A stretch of DNA of 12,607 nt from Candidatus Hodarchaeota archaeon (GCA_016840305.1 JAEOSP010000619.1:1-12607); one strand, 5' to 3'; counted from the first letter of the stretch, positions 1 through 6,913 are shown. Notes: generated from the sequence alone by a model not told the origin. Translations and numbers: made by a program.

Positions 1-137
1 CTTCTGAATTGTTCGAGGTTCTTTCTTTTTCCTGTACTGAAATCATCGAGACAGACCACAGATTTCCCAGTTGATAGTAATTCCTCAATTAAATGACTTC
101 CTACAAACCCTGCGCCACCAGTAACAAGTACTTTCAA
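1..137 (-). CDS. NAD-dependent epimerase/dehydratase (extended SDR), 5' part only
   Basis: This is the first 45 codons of a Rossmann-fold sugar-nucleotide epimerase or dehydratase; the rest lies beyond the left edge. The translation begins [16 protein letters not shown], which carries the extended-SDR dinucleotide motif TGxxGxxG at residues 6-13. [12 protein letters not shown] segment at residues 31-41 contains the acidic residue that binds the adenosine ribose of NAD and matches the DNLSTG pattern of UDP-glucose 4-epimerase-like enzymes. The start is a TTG at 137. An in-frame TAA lies two codons upstream, and GAGG sits 7 bases before the TTG, so this start is well supported. Such enzymes act in the cytoplasm on nucleotide sugars for glycan or surface polysaccharide synthesis. 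The exact substrate cannot be told from this fragment. Confidence 0.88.
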   Translation of the reverse strand, partial: MKVLVTGGAGFVGSHLIEELLSTGKSVVCLDDFSTGKRKNLEQFR

Positions 138-158
138 ATTTTAGCCTCAATTTCTATA

Positions 159-189
159 TTAAGATGTTACTTGATCTGGTTAAGATGTT
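159..189. repeat. 10-bp direct repeat TTAAGATGTT, two copies 21 bp apart
   Basis: Exact copies of TTAAGATGTT lie at 159-168 and 180-189 in the divergent spacer between the epimerase gene (minus) and the FAH-family gene (plus). The 21-bp start-to-start distance is two turns of B-DNA, so both copies face the same side of the helix, as expected for paired regulator sites. Function is inferred only. In an A+T-rich spacer a chance repeat remains possible. Confidence 0.35.
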
Positions 190-264
190 TTGAGAGTAGA
201 TTTTTAATCCATGAGTTTCAAATGTGAATTTGCACTTTAAGCCGTCTAATGGCTAAGTTATCTT

Positions 265-273
265 GCTTATACT
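265..273 (+). promoter_or_regulatory. Possible TATA box for the FAH-family gene
   Basis: CTTATACTA lies about 30 bases before the TTG start at 300. An archaeal TATA box here would place transcription initiation close to the start codon, giving a leaderless or very short-leader message. The match is moderate and no clear BRE is seen. Confidence 0.3.
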
Positions 274-299
274 AATAATTCTACTTTGAAGGGACAACT

Positions 300-1094
300 T
301 TGAAATTTGGAAAGAGTCAGGGATCAATTGTCACCTGGGAAGGTCAAACTATTAAAGAATATCCAACAATAGATAGTATTAATCCATTTATTGTTGATCA
401 AGGATTAATTGATTCAGAAACAAGTTTTCCTATGTCTGAACCATCCGATTTACAGCTAATGATCAAACCATCGAAAATAATTTGCTTAGCGAAAAATTAT
501 TCTGCTCATGCAATTGAAATGGGAACTTTACCTCAAGAATTACCGAAGGCGCCATCACTCTTCCTAAAACCTCCTTCCTCATTAATTGGTCCAGAGGGAA
601 AAATTGTTATCCCACCCCAAACCAATGAAGTACATCACGAAGTTGAGCTTGCAATTATAATTGGAAAGTATGGGAAAAATATATCACTCACTGATGCGTA
701 TGATTATATTTTCGGATATACTATACTGTTAGATATCACAGCACGTGATTTACAATCTATAGCAAAGAAGAAAGGCAGACCCTGGTCAGTTGCTAAAGGA
801 TTCGATACGTTTTGCCCAATCGGGCCAGTAATTACAACCATTGATGAGGTACCAGATCCTCACGTTCTAGATGTTGAGTTACTAGTAAATGATGAAATTC
901 GCCAGAAAGGAAATACAAGAGATATGTTGTTTAAAATAGATCAAATAGTTCATTATTGTAGTTCGGTTTTTACTCTTGAACCTGGTGATATCATAGCCAC
1001 TGGCACTCCTGAAGGGGTTGGAACATTTGATCGTGGAGATTCGCTTTATGCTTCAATTGAAAAACTTGGATCACTTGAAATAGGAGTCGTATAA
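300..1094 (+). CDS. Fumarylacetoacetate hydrolase (FAH) family protein, FAHD1-like
   Basis: This is a 264-residue cytoplasmic enzyme of the FAH superfamily. Members hydrolyse, decarboxylate or isomerise 2-oxo acids such as acylpyruvates, oxaloacetate or homoprotocatechuate-pathway intermediates, using a divalent metal. The metal-binding ExE is in HHEVELAIIIG (E114, E116), and the third acidic ligand is in GYTILLDITARD (D145). The family's KGFD segment (166-169) and the C-terminal TGTPEGVG (235-241) are also present. The length fits the short FAHD1/YcgM-like group, with an N-terminal extension of about 55 residues before the catalytic domain. The start is TTG at 300, with a weak purine-rich AAGGGA five bases upstream. 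The stop at 1092-1094 is immediately followed by the next gene's TTG. Substrate is unknown; acylpyruvase or oxaloacetate decarboxylase/tautomerase activity is the best guess by family. Confidence 0.92.
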   Translation: MKFGKSQGSIVTWEGQTIKEYPTIDSINPFIVDQGLIDSETSFPMSEPSDLQLMIKPSKIICLAKNYSAHAIEMGTLPQELPKAPSLFLKPPSSLIGPEGKIVIPPQTNEVHHEVELAIIIGKYGKNISLTDAYDYIFGYTILLDITARDLQSIAKKKGRPWSVAKGFDTFCPIGPVITTIDEVPDPHVLDVELLVNDEIRQKGNTRDMLFKIDQIVHYCSSVFTLEPGDIIATGTPEGVGTFDRGDSLYASIEKLGSLEIGVV

Positions 1095-1415
1095 TTGACT
1101 ACGTTGGATTTGTTTCTAAAAAGTTTGCCAAACGACATCCATCTAATATCTGGTCATCAAAAAACTCCTAGCTCACTATACCTAAGCTATTCTGAAGAGG
1201 ATTTCTTTAAAATATTAAAATTATTTCCAGAAGAACAAATTGTTTTCAGATTCTTAGAAAAAAAGTCGAAAGATATACTCAATGTTCATCTTGCTCTTCT
1301 GAAAGAAAAGTTGACATTGCAAATCTCCTTTGATGTGAAAAATTGTTCACAGGATTTTGGGACAAAGCTTTGTCAACGTTTTCCGTCAGCACAGGCTTAT
1401 CTTGGTGAATTTTGA
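1095..1415 (+). CDS. Small uncharacterised protein, translationally coupled to the FAH gene
   Basis: I do not confidently recognise this 106-residue protein. It starts with TTG directly after the TAA of the FAH-family gene, with no intervening base, so the two are almost certainly cotranscribed and coupled. It has no signal peptide, membrane segment or cysteine cluster. Its arrangement is a short N-terminal strand, a helix with LYLSYSEEDFFKIL, an alternating hydrophobic segment (HLALLKEKLTLQISF) and a closing FPSAQAYLGEF. This loosely resembles the ferredoxin-like front half of NuoC/30-kDa complex I subunits, which have a similar strand pattern followed by a PSAxWxERE motif. The family's conserved ERExxDxxG is absent because the protein ends there. 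The resemblance is weak, and hypothetical protein is the safe label. Confidence 0.7.
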   Translation: MTTLDLFLKSLPNDIHLISGHQKTPSSLYLSYSEEDFFKILKLFPEEQIVFRFLEKKSKDILNVHLALLKEKLTLQISFDVKNCSQDFGTKLCQRFPSAQAYLGEF

Positions 1416-1432
1416 ATTATTGATTCAAAATT
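1408..1432. terminator. Hairpin between convergent genes (10-bp perfect stem, 5-base loop)
   Basis: Arms AATTTTGAAT (1408-1417) and ATTCAAAATT (1423-1432) are perfectly complementary around the loop TATTG. The left arm spans the TGA of the plus-strand small gene. On the plus strand the hairpin is followed by AAATCTTTTT. It sits in the 25-base gap between that gene and the response regulator's stop. Archaeal termination depends mainly on the U tract, so how much the stem contributes is uncertain. Confidence 0.5.
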
Positions 1433-1440
1433 AAATCTTT

Positions 1441-1839
1441 TTAATCCCCATTATTGTTTTCAAGATGAACTCTTATTAATGAAAGCAGATCATCGGCACT
1501 AAAAGGTTTATTAATGTAGGCATCTGCTCCTGCTTCTTCACCAGCAATTCTATCCTTTTTTCCTACCTTTGCTGTGAAAAGCAGAATTGGGATCGATCTC
1601 AAATAAGATTGCTTTTTTACCCACTTGCAGACTTCTAAACCATCCATTTTAGGCATAAGAACATCTAATAAAATTAAATCGGGTTTTACTTCGTTCTCTT
1701 TTAAGAAATCGATTGCATCCTGTCCATTACTGGCAGAAAAGACTTGATAACCTTCAAACTCCAAAACCATTCTTGCCAATTCAATTGTGTCATCCTCATC
1801 ATCCACAACTAATATTGACTTATCTTTCACAATCAACAA
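1441..1839 (-). CDS. Single-domain response regulator (CheY-like receiver)
   Basis: This is a stand-alone receiver domain of about 132 residues with no output domain. All receiver active-site positions are present: the acidic cluster DDEDD (13-17), the phospho-acceptor D59 in LILLDVLMPKMDG, T89 in LLFTAK, and K111 in INKPF. It should be phosphorylated by a histidine kinase and act by protein contact, as CheY and SpoF-type proteins do. No kinase or chemotaxis gene is in the window, so the partner is encoded elsewhere. The longest reading starts at TTG 1839. A GTG at 1830, nine bases after AGG, is an equally good or better start and would give MKDKSILVVDDE. The gene runs convergent to the FAH-family pair and lies downstream of the TauE-like gene, separated from it by U tracts and its own TATA candidate. 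Confidence 0.95.
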   Translation of the reverse strand: MLIVKDKSILVVDDEDDTIELARMVLEFEGYQVFSASNGQDAIDFLKENEVKPDLILLDVLMPKMDGLEVCKWVKKQSYLRSIPILLFTAKVGKKDRIAGEEAGADAYINKPFSADDLLSLIRVHLENNNGD

Positions 1840-1941
1840 CCTATTTCGGGAATTTTCTTACGAGATGTATATTGTTTAATTATGAGGAAATGGATATTTC
1901 TTCCCCAGTTATATCCAAACAAAACTTGTTTATATTCATAC

Positions 1942-1951
1942 GCTTATAAAG
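1942..1951 (-). promoter_or_regulatory. Candidate TATA box for the response regulator
   Basis: On the minus strand this reads CTTTATAAGC, a good archaeal TATA box. Initiation about 25 bases downstream would leave a leader of roughly 80-90 bases before the response regulator. A weaker AATATACA element near 1866-1873 would instead give a very short leader, so the promoter in use is uncertain. Confidence 0.45.
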
Positions 1952-1976
1952 AATGAAAACAACATTGGAACAAGAT

Positions 1977-2001
1977 AAAAAAAGGTAAATAATGCAAAAA
2001 A
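1977..2001 (-). terminator. U-tract terminator after the TauE-like gene
   Basis: On the minus strand, starting about 30 bases past the TauE-like stop, runs of six and seven T occur at about 1996-2001 and 1977-1983. Consecutive T runs of this kind are the usual archaeal intrinsic terminator. They separate the transporter from the response regulator. Confidence 0.45.
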
Positions 2002-2031
2002 CTCCATATTTTATCTAATTTCTAAATAATT

Positions 2032-2862
2032 TTAAAGAACAATTGATATAAGAGCGACTATCATCATTATACCAAATATTTTTTGCAGAGCGATCGTGTT
2101 CATTCTTTTAACAAGTCTTGCTCCGATTTGGGCACCGATGACTATTCCAATTATAAGAAAAATAGCTAGATCTGGATGAACTTGACCGTTGGAAAGTTTC
2201 ACACCTGCACCTGCGATACTAGTAAAGATCATAATGAACATAGACGTTGCAACCGCCTTGTGCATTGGCATTTTCCCAACAGTTACTAATATTGGCACCA
2301 TTACAACCCCACCACCGATTCCTAAGAGTCCAGATGAGAAACCAGCTACTAGGCCAAATACAGTTGATAATAATTCCCTCTTTTCGAATCCAAGGAATAT
2401 AATTTCATCGTGTTCAATTTCCTCAGTGATTGCATTCGTTTTTTTACGCTCTTTCGGATAAAAAATCATTTTAATGGCAATTGGTAACAAACATACAGCA
2501 AATACTATTCGAAATAGCTGTGGATCCTTCACTGCCAAAATCGAACTTGTAATACTTCCTGTTATAGATCCTATAATTGTTGTAGTAGCAATTAACAACC
2601 CTGTACGATACTCGGTTAGACCTTTTTGCCGTGAGTAAGCAATAGTGGATGAAAGAGCAGTAAAAATTATCATAAATAAAACGGTACCAATAGCATATGC
2701 CTCACCGATTCCCATAATGATCAATGATGGTGTAGTAATGAAACCCCCTCCAACACCGAGAGCTGAAGAAATGATTCCAACAAAAAAGGCAAAAATTATG
2801 GATAATAAACCTTGGAGAGGATTTACAATAATAGGATCCCCAATGAATTGAAGAAGTGACAT
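2032..2862 (-). CDS. TauE/SafE family membrane transporter (sulfite-exporter-like)
   Basis: This polytopic inner-membrane protein of the TauE/SafE (DUF81) family has about eight hydrophobic segments in two homologous halves. The halves are linked by a charged loop (KERKKTNAITEEIEHDE) near residues 136-153. Each half opens with the family's glycine motif: SSALGVGGGFITTPSL near residues 32-47 and GLLGIGGGVVMVP near 178-190. The family carries small anions or organosulfur and carbon compounds; the substrate here cannot be read from sequence. The chosen start is the ATG at 2862, 276 residues, because GGAG lies 8 bases upstream and the first membrane segment follows soon after. A GTG at 2931 would add 23 hydrophilic residues but lies upstream of the transcription start predicted from the TATA elements at 2936-2950. 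The gene is divergent from the CoA operon. Confidence 0.92.
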   Translation of the reverse strand: MSLLQFIGDPIIVNPLQGLLSIIFAFFVGIISSALGVGGGFITTPSLIIMGIGEAYAIGTVLFMIIFTALSSTIAYSRQKGLTEYRTGLLIATTTIIGSITGSITSSILAVKDPQLFRIVFAVCLLPIAIKMIFYPKERKKTNAITEEIEHDEIIFLGFEKRELLSTVFGLVAGFSSGLLGIGGGVVMVPILVTVGKMPMHKAVATSMFIMIFTSIAGAGVKLSNGQVHPDLAIFLIIGIVIGAQIGARLVKRMNTIALQKIFGIMMIVALISIVL

Positions 2863-2870
2863 ATGAAAAT

Positions 2871-2874
2871 CTCC
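2871..2874 (-). promoter_or_regulatory. Ribosome binding site deciding the TauE-like start
   Basis: GGAG on the minus strand sits 8 bases before the ATG at 2862. It selects that codon over the upstream GTG at 2931, which has no such signal. Confidence 0.65.
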
Positions 2875-2935
2875 TGTAACGCTGGTATGAGTAACGAGAA
2901 AATTCTTGCTGTTTTTTAGCAATAAATTCACGAAT

Positions 2936-2950
2936 TATATGTATATACAG
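2936..2950 (-). promoter_or_regulatory. TATA elements for the TauE-like gene
   Basis: On the minus strand this reads CTGTATATACATATAA, two overlapping TATA-like elements. Initiation 25-30 bases downstream falls near 2910-2918, after the alternative GTG at 2931 and about 50 bases before the ATG at 2862. Confidence 0.5.
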
Positions 2951-2960
2951 GTCAAACGGT

Positions 2961-2976
2961 GATTCTTAAAAGAATC
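2961..2976. repeat. Inverted repeat GATTCTT-AA-AAGAATC, candidate operator
   Basis: Perfect 7-bp arms surround a 2-bp centre in the divergent spacer between the transporter and the CoA operon. The right arm and centre include CTTAAAAG, the only TATA-like element about 65-75 bases upstream of the coaBC start. A dimeric regulator bound here could block TBP on the coaBC side. Both roles are inferred. Confidence 0.45.
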
Positions 2977-3028
2977 CAGTAATCAAATGTTAATTGCCAA
3001 AAAAGAACGAAGATTGAATAATTCCCCT

Positions 3029-3033
3029 AGGAG
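3029..3033 (+). promoter_or_regulatory. Ribosome binding site deciding the coaBC start
   Basis: AGGAG directly abuts an ATG at 3034, too close to serve it, but lies 9 bases before an in-frame GTG at 3043. This favours the GTG. If the transcript were leaderless from 3034, the ATG would be used instead. Confidence 0.5.
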
Positions 3034-3042
3034 ATGAAAGTA

Positions 3043-4296
3043 GTGAGTAGTAGCGAGATATATGGCACTAAAGGAACTCTTTTGAGGGGAAAACGTATTC
3101 TTATCGGTGTAACAGGTTCAATCGCTGCTATTGAAGTTCCACATTTGATACGTGAAATTCTACGTTATTCAGGAGAGCCAGTCGTTATCCTTTCAAAAGA
3201 AGCACAACGATTTGTTACTCTCGATGCTTTAACTTGGTCTACTGGAAAAGTTCCCTTTCCGGAAATTTCTGGTTTATCAGAGCACATTCGTTGGAGTGTT
3301 GATCCTGATCACAAAGTAGATCTATTTATTCTTTGCCCAGCCACAGCAAATTCAATATCAAAGTTAGCAGTCGGAATTGCTGATGGACCAGTTACACTAT
3401 CAGCTCTTGCTTGTATAGGTGCAAAAATTCCATTAATTATTGTACCAGCTGCACATAAAGTCCTTCTGGATAATCCAATCGTTGAAAAGAATATCGATAT
3501 TCTTACCGATTTAGGAGTTAAATTCATTTCTAGCGAAGAAGTTGAGAATAAATATAAATTTCCTTCTTTAGGCAAATTAATGGAAGCAATTTTTAATTCT
3601 ATCAATAGTTTAAAAACGTTAAAAGGTAAGAAAGTGTTACTCACTGGAGGAGCTACTCGGGAATACATTGATGATGTTCGTTATATATCAAATCCATCAA
3701 GTGGTCTCTCCTCGTACTATGTTGCTAATTCACTTCAAGAGTTAGGTGCTGAGGTGGTTTTAATTCTTGGAGAAGGGAATACACTGGATAAAACTTCAAT
3801 TAGTTATCCATTTACCGTCGTTCAATCCACAGATGACATGTACCAGCAAGTTATTAAGGAATTATCAACAGAGTCATATGATAGTCTTGTTTCTGTTGCT
3901 GCCGTCACAGATTACACACCAAATTATCAAGTGGGAAAAATCACTTCAGGTCAAAATGAATTATCTATCAAACTGAAACCTACGACAAAGATAGTCAAAT
4001 CCGTACGTGAAAAATACCCCTCACTTTTCATTGTTACATATAAGGCTGAAGTCGGACTACAAAGGGATGAATTGATACGGAAGGGTGAACTTTTTCTGGA
4101 ACAGAACAAGGTTGAAATGGTTTGTGCGAACTGGGTTGGGGAGAAAGATAAAGGATTCATGTCTCATACAAATGAGTTATTCATTATTCAAGAAAACAAG
4201 GACCCTATCCCTCTAACTGGTTCTAAACAGAAAATTGGGAAAGAACTTGCTCTAATTATCGCTGATAATATCAATAGGAGACAGGAAAGCATATGA
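3043..4296 (+). CDS. coaBC: Bifunctional phosphopantothenoylcysteine decarboxylase / phosphopantothenate-cysteine ligase
   Basis: CoaBC joins cysteine to 4'-phosphopantothenate and decarboxylates the product to 4'-phosphopantetheine. The N-terminal flavoprotein decarboxylase (about residues 15-185 from the GTG) shows the FMN-binding VTGSIAA, the catalytic histidine in SEHIRW (H81), and PATANSISKLAVGIAD with its conserved asparagine (N103). The C-terminal ligase (about 195-417) shows LTGGATREYIDDVRYISNPSSG, the VAAVTDY/KITSG region with the nucleotide-binding lysines, and the late CANWVG and HTNELFII segments. The substrate-clamp motif usually written PxMNxxMW reads PAAHKVLL here, and the flap cysteine of bacterial and plant decarboxylases is not seen. 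It is the first gene of the operon. Its TGA overlaps the next gene's ATG by four bases (ATGA). An ATG at 3034 would add three residues. Confidence 0.95.
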   Translation: MSSSEIYGTKGTLLRGKRILIGVTGSIAAIEVPHLIREILRYSGEPVVILSKEAQRFVTLDALTWSTGKVPFPEISGLSEHIRWSVDPDHKVDLFILCPATANSISKLAVGIADGPVTLSALACIGAKIPLIIVPAAHKVLLDNPIVEKNIDILTDLGVKFISSEEVENKYKFPSLGKLMEAIFNSINSLKTLKGKKVLLTGGATREYIDDVRYISNPSSGLSSYYVANSLQELGAEVVLILGEGNTLDKTSISYPFTVVQSTDDMYQQVIKELSTESYDSLVSVAAVTDYTPNYQVGKITSGQNELSIKLKPTTKIVKSVREKYPSLFIVTYKAEVGLQRDELIRKGELFLEQNKVEMVCANWVGEKDKGFMSHTNELFIIQENKDPIPLTGSKQKIGKELALIIADNINRRQESI

Positions 4297-5207
4297 ATTT
4301 ATCAGTTTTTGGTGCAGGAAGTATTGGTTCCCTTTTTGCTGGGCGTATTGCATATTCTGGATTTGATGTCGGAGTTATTGGTAGAAATCCCCATATTACA
4401 AAAATACGAGAAAATGGCTTGACTGTTGTAGAGGAGGAAGACAATCTTGTTTCATTTCTACCTGCGGATACGCATTTTGATCCACTCGCCCAACCATCTG
4501 ATGCTATCCTTGTGACAACAAAAGCCTATGATAATGATATAGTAGCAAAAACATTGGCCAAGAACTTAAGTAAGGAGACCCCAGTTTTTCTCATACAGAA
4601 TGGTATGGGAAATGAACAAATTTTCAAGGAAAAGTTACCTGAGAATCCTATATACCGAGCTATTACAACTGAAGCAGCAGAATTAATACATCCTGGAACA
4701 GTAAAGCACGTTGCTTTTGGAAAAACATCCTTTGGCCTTGTTTCTGGAAAGGGAAATGGATTCACAAATCAGGTCACGAATATTCTTTCAAAATCAGGTT
4801 TTTCTGTTAAAACGACTCAAGAAATACAATTGAAGATGTTGTACAAACTCTTGGCAAACGCATCAATATGTCCTCTTGGGGCAATTCTTCATACAAGAAA
4901 CGGGAACATTTTAGATCGTCCTTCAGTTGAGCGTATTTTCAATGCTATATTAGATGAAGGAATAGCTCTAGCGGAACATCTACTTCCTCAGGGAGATTTC
5001 AGTGCTTCTCGAGAGTTCATTCTAACAATAATTGAGAAAACTCGAAACAACAAATGCAGTATGTTACAAGATATTGAGCGAGGAAGACGTACTGAGATTG
5101 ATTTTATTAATGGATTTATTGCCCGAGAAAGCCGTAAATATGGTCTAAAAACTCCAGTTAATACTGCAATCACAGAACTTATTCGTTATCTCGAATCACA
5201 TCCTTAA
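4293..5207 (+). CDS. panE: 2-Dehydropantoate (ketopantoate) 2-reductase
   Basis: This 304-residue enzyme reduces 2-dehydropantoate to D-pantoate with NAD(P)H. The Rossmann motif GAGSIGSL is at residues 7-14, and TKAYD (76-80) and IQNGMGNE (101-108) line the cofactor site. The catalytic lysine and partner asparagine are in MLYKLLANASICPLGAI (K185, N189). The C-terminal substrate-binding signature SMLQDIERGRRTEIDFINGF (256-275) carries the conserved serine and glutamate. The length equals the bacterial PanE norm. It overlaps coaBC by four bases and has an AGGA six bases before its ATG, so it is translated by coupling. In Thermococcus the homologous reductase is the step feedback-inhibited by CoA. 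The same control here is possible but not shown. Confidence 0.95.
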   Translation: MNLSVFGAGSIGSLFAGRIAYSGFDVGVIGRNPHITKIRENGLTVVEEEDNLVSFLPADTHFDPLAQPSDAILVTTKAYDNDIVAKTLAKNLSKETPVFLIQNGMGNEQIFKEKLPENPIYRAITTEAAELIHPGTVKHVAFGKTSFGLVSGKGNGFTNQVTNILSKSGFSVKTTQEIQLKMLYKLLANASICPLGAILHTRNGNILDRPSVERIFNAILDEGIALAEHLLPQGDFSASREFILTIIEKTRNNKCSMLQDIERGRRTEIDFINGFIARESRKYGLKTPVNTAITELIRYLESHP

Positions 5208-5223
5208 TCTAGTTGGGTCTATC

Positions 5224-6114
5224 GTGACATCTAAAGTCACTTATTGGGTTGCTGGACATCTTACAGGGATTTTTGAAATAAAGGATTCATCAGAAAATAC
5301 ACTTGAAAAAGGCTCCCTTGGCGCAGGTCTTTCAATTACAAGAGGTGTTAGAACTTCTATTTCCTATAACGAACACCCGAGTGTGGATATCTATTTCAAC
5401 GATGAGAAGATACATTCTCCTTATTTTGCAGTAACCATGAAGGTAATAGAGCTATTAGTCCCAGCAAATGATAGAATTCATTTCCAAATAAACCATAATT
5501 TTGAAGTGCCTTTATCCACTGGCTATGGAGCATCAGCTGCGGGAGCTTTGGGTTGTGCTTTTTCTATTAATGATTACTTGGAATTAGATAAATCAAAAAT
5601 TGAATTATTCCAAATAGCACATCAAGCAGAAGTTCTACTCAAATCAGGATTAGGGGATATAATTGGTCTTTTCCAAGGTGGATTGGAGATTCGTACAAAA
5701 GAGGGAGCTCCAGGTTATGGAAAAACAACTGCCTTTCATAATGAAAAGGATTGGAAATTAGCTACAATTTCATTTGGTTCTCTTTCAACTGCAGATATTT
5801 TATCTGATCCACGCAAACGTCAGCTCATCAATGCTTCAGGACATAAGATGGTACAGCAACTTATCAAAAACCCCACATACTCTGAATTCATCCACTTAAC
5901 GAAGAAATTTACACGTTCAGCTTCTTTAATGTCCTTAAATTTGCAGGAATTTATTACTACTATACCTGAAGGAATAGAAGCTTCACAGATTATGTTAGGA
6001 GACAGTCTTTTTCTGTTTTTTCAAGAAGATGAGGTATTGGAGGATTTTGCTAGAAATAAACCTTCAATTCAGAAAGAGGAAATATGTCAAAACACAATTA
6101 CGAAGGAAAAATAA
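5224..6114 (+). CDS. Pantoate kinase (archaeal PoK, GHMP kinase family)
   Basis: Pantoate kinase phosphorylates D-pantoate to 4-phosphopantoate with ATP, the first half of the archaeal replacement for bacterial PanC and CoaA. Residues 9-17 (VAGHLTGIF) match the PAHITGFF start of PoKs. The segment GSLGAGLSITRGV (31-43) follows. The GHMP ATP-binding loop is PLSTGYGASAAGALG (about 95-109), and GLGDIIGLFQGGLEIR (about 143-158) is the later kinase motif. At 296 residues it is of normal length. The start is a GTG 16 bases after panE with only a weak GGGT upstream, so translation probably relies on coupling. The last base of its TAA is the first base of the next gene's ATG. It is distinct from type III or bacterial pantothenate kinases, which use pantothenate. 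Confidence 0.93.
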   Translation: MTSKVTYWVAGHLTGIFEIKDSSENTLEKGSLGAGLSITRGVRTSISYNEHPSVDIYFNDEKIHSPYFAVTMKVIELLVPANDRIHFQINHNFEVPLSTGYGASAAGALGCAFSINDYLELDKSKIELFQIAHQAEVLLKSGLGDIIGLFQGGLEIRTKEGAPGYGKTTAFHNEKDWKLATISFGSLSTADILSDPRKRQLINASGHKMVQQLIKNPTYSEFIHLTKKFTRSASLMSLNLQEFITTIPEGIEASQIMLGDSLFLFFQEDEVLEDFARNKPSIQKEEICQNTITKEK

Positions 6115-6893
6115 TGAAAAAACACGAAATTCCAAGGAACCATCCAAGATATCAGTCACTTGTTACTCGAGAAAGAATAATTGAAGGGATGCATAAGCGA
6201 ATAGTAGCAGAAGCAGGACTTTTAGCTGCCGGTAGAGGGGAAGCATTCGATTACCTATTAGGGGAAGAAACTCCCCCGTTTGCGCTAGAACAAGAAAGGT
6301 TAGCAATAATCTATTTACTTCTAGCCAAAAAACCTGTCATATCTGTTAATGGGAACGTGGCTGTACTCTGTCCTGAAGAGATAATTGAATTAGGGAAATT
6401 GATAAACGCACCATTAGAAATCAATCTATTTTATCGGTCTCGTGAACGTGAATTAGCAATAGAAACAGCAATGAAAGAAGCTGGTGCAGAAAAACTCCTT
6501 GGTCTTGATCCTGAGAGACAAACCACGATTGAAGAAATATCCCATCAACGCCGTATTGTCGATGTTGATGGGATTGCTATTTCAGATTGTATATTTGTTC
6601 CGTTAGAAGATGGTGATAGAACTCAAGCATTGAAACACCTTCAAAAGGATGTTGTAACCGTTGATTTGAATCCTCTTTCTCGAACTTCACTTGCTGCTTC
6701 TGTATCAATAACTAACAATATAAGTAGAGCAGTACCTGAAATGGTGGACATTGCACGCGAATTAAAGAACTTATCGCAAGAAGAATTATTGATTGAACGA
6801 TCGAAGATCGATAATCGGAAATTACTTGAAACAGCACTCAATTACATGTCAAATCGATTGATGAAACTAGCAACTGAGATTTATAAATTATAA
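6114..6893 (+). CDS. 4-Phosphopantoate-beta-alanine ligase (phosphopantothenate synthetase)
   Basis: This is the archaea-specific PPS that condenses 4-phosphopantoate and beta-alanine with ATP to give 4'-phosphopantothenate. Family hallmarks are IPRNHPRYQSL near the N-terminus, GLLAAGRGEAFDYLLGE, NGNVAVLCPEEIIEL, the SRERELAIETAMKEAGAEKLLG block, DGIAISDCIFVPLEDGDRTQAL, VDLNPLSRTSLAASVSITNN, and the RAVPEMV close. The chosen ATG at 6114 gives 259 residues, normal for the family. It has AAGGA six bases upstream, forms a TAATG junction with the pantoate kinase, and leaves the conserved IPxxHPRY block near the N-terminus. An in-frame ATG at 6084 would add ten non-conserved residues inside the kinase gene. 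Its closest partner functionally is the kinase just upstream. Confidence 0.94.
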   Translation: MKKHEIPRNHPRYQSLVTRERIIEGMHKRIVAEAGLLAAGRGEAFDYLLGEETPPFALEQERLAIIYLLLAKKPVISVNGNVAVLCPEEIIELGKLINAPLEINLFYRSRERELAIETAMKEAGAEKLLGLDPERQTTIEEISHQRRIVDVDGIAISDCIFVPLEDGDRTQALKHLQKDVVTVDLNPLSRTSLAASVSITNNISRAVPEMVDIARELKNLSQEELLIERSKIDNRKLLETALNYMSNRLMKLATEIYKL

Positions 6894-6913
6894 AAACAAA
6901 GGATAGTGTAAGA

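Noticed and set aside
1885..1902. Imperfect hairpin around GAAATGGATATTTC in the response regulator upstream region
   Set aside because: It has only five clean base pairs, plus wobble, in an A+T-rich spacer. It is too weak to call a regulatory element.
1713..1949. Open plus-strand frame opposite the response regulator start
   Set aside because: It overlaps a certain receiver domain in antisense, and its translation shows no known features.
2863..2931. A 23-residue N-terminal extension of the TauE-like protein starting at GTG 2931
   Set aside because: The extension is hydrophilic and has no ribosome site, and the TATA elements at 2936-2950 would start transcription downstream of it. The ATG at 2862 has GGAG at good spacing.
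3309..3668. Open minus-strand frame of about 119 codons inside coaBC
   Set aside because: It is antisense to conserved catalytic motifs of CoaBC and has no family resemblance or promoter.
6084..6113. An upstream ATG for the phosphopantothenate synthetase
   Set aside because: It adds ten residues not typical of the family and lies inside the kinase gene. The ATG at 6114 has AAGGA six bases upstream and a TAATG junction with the kinase.
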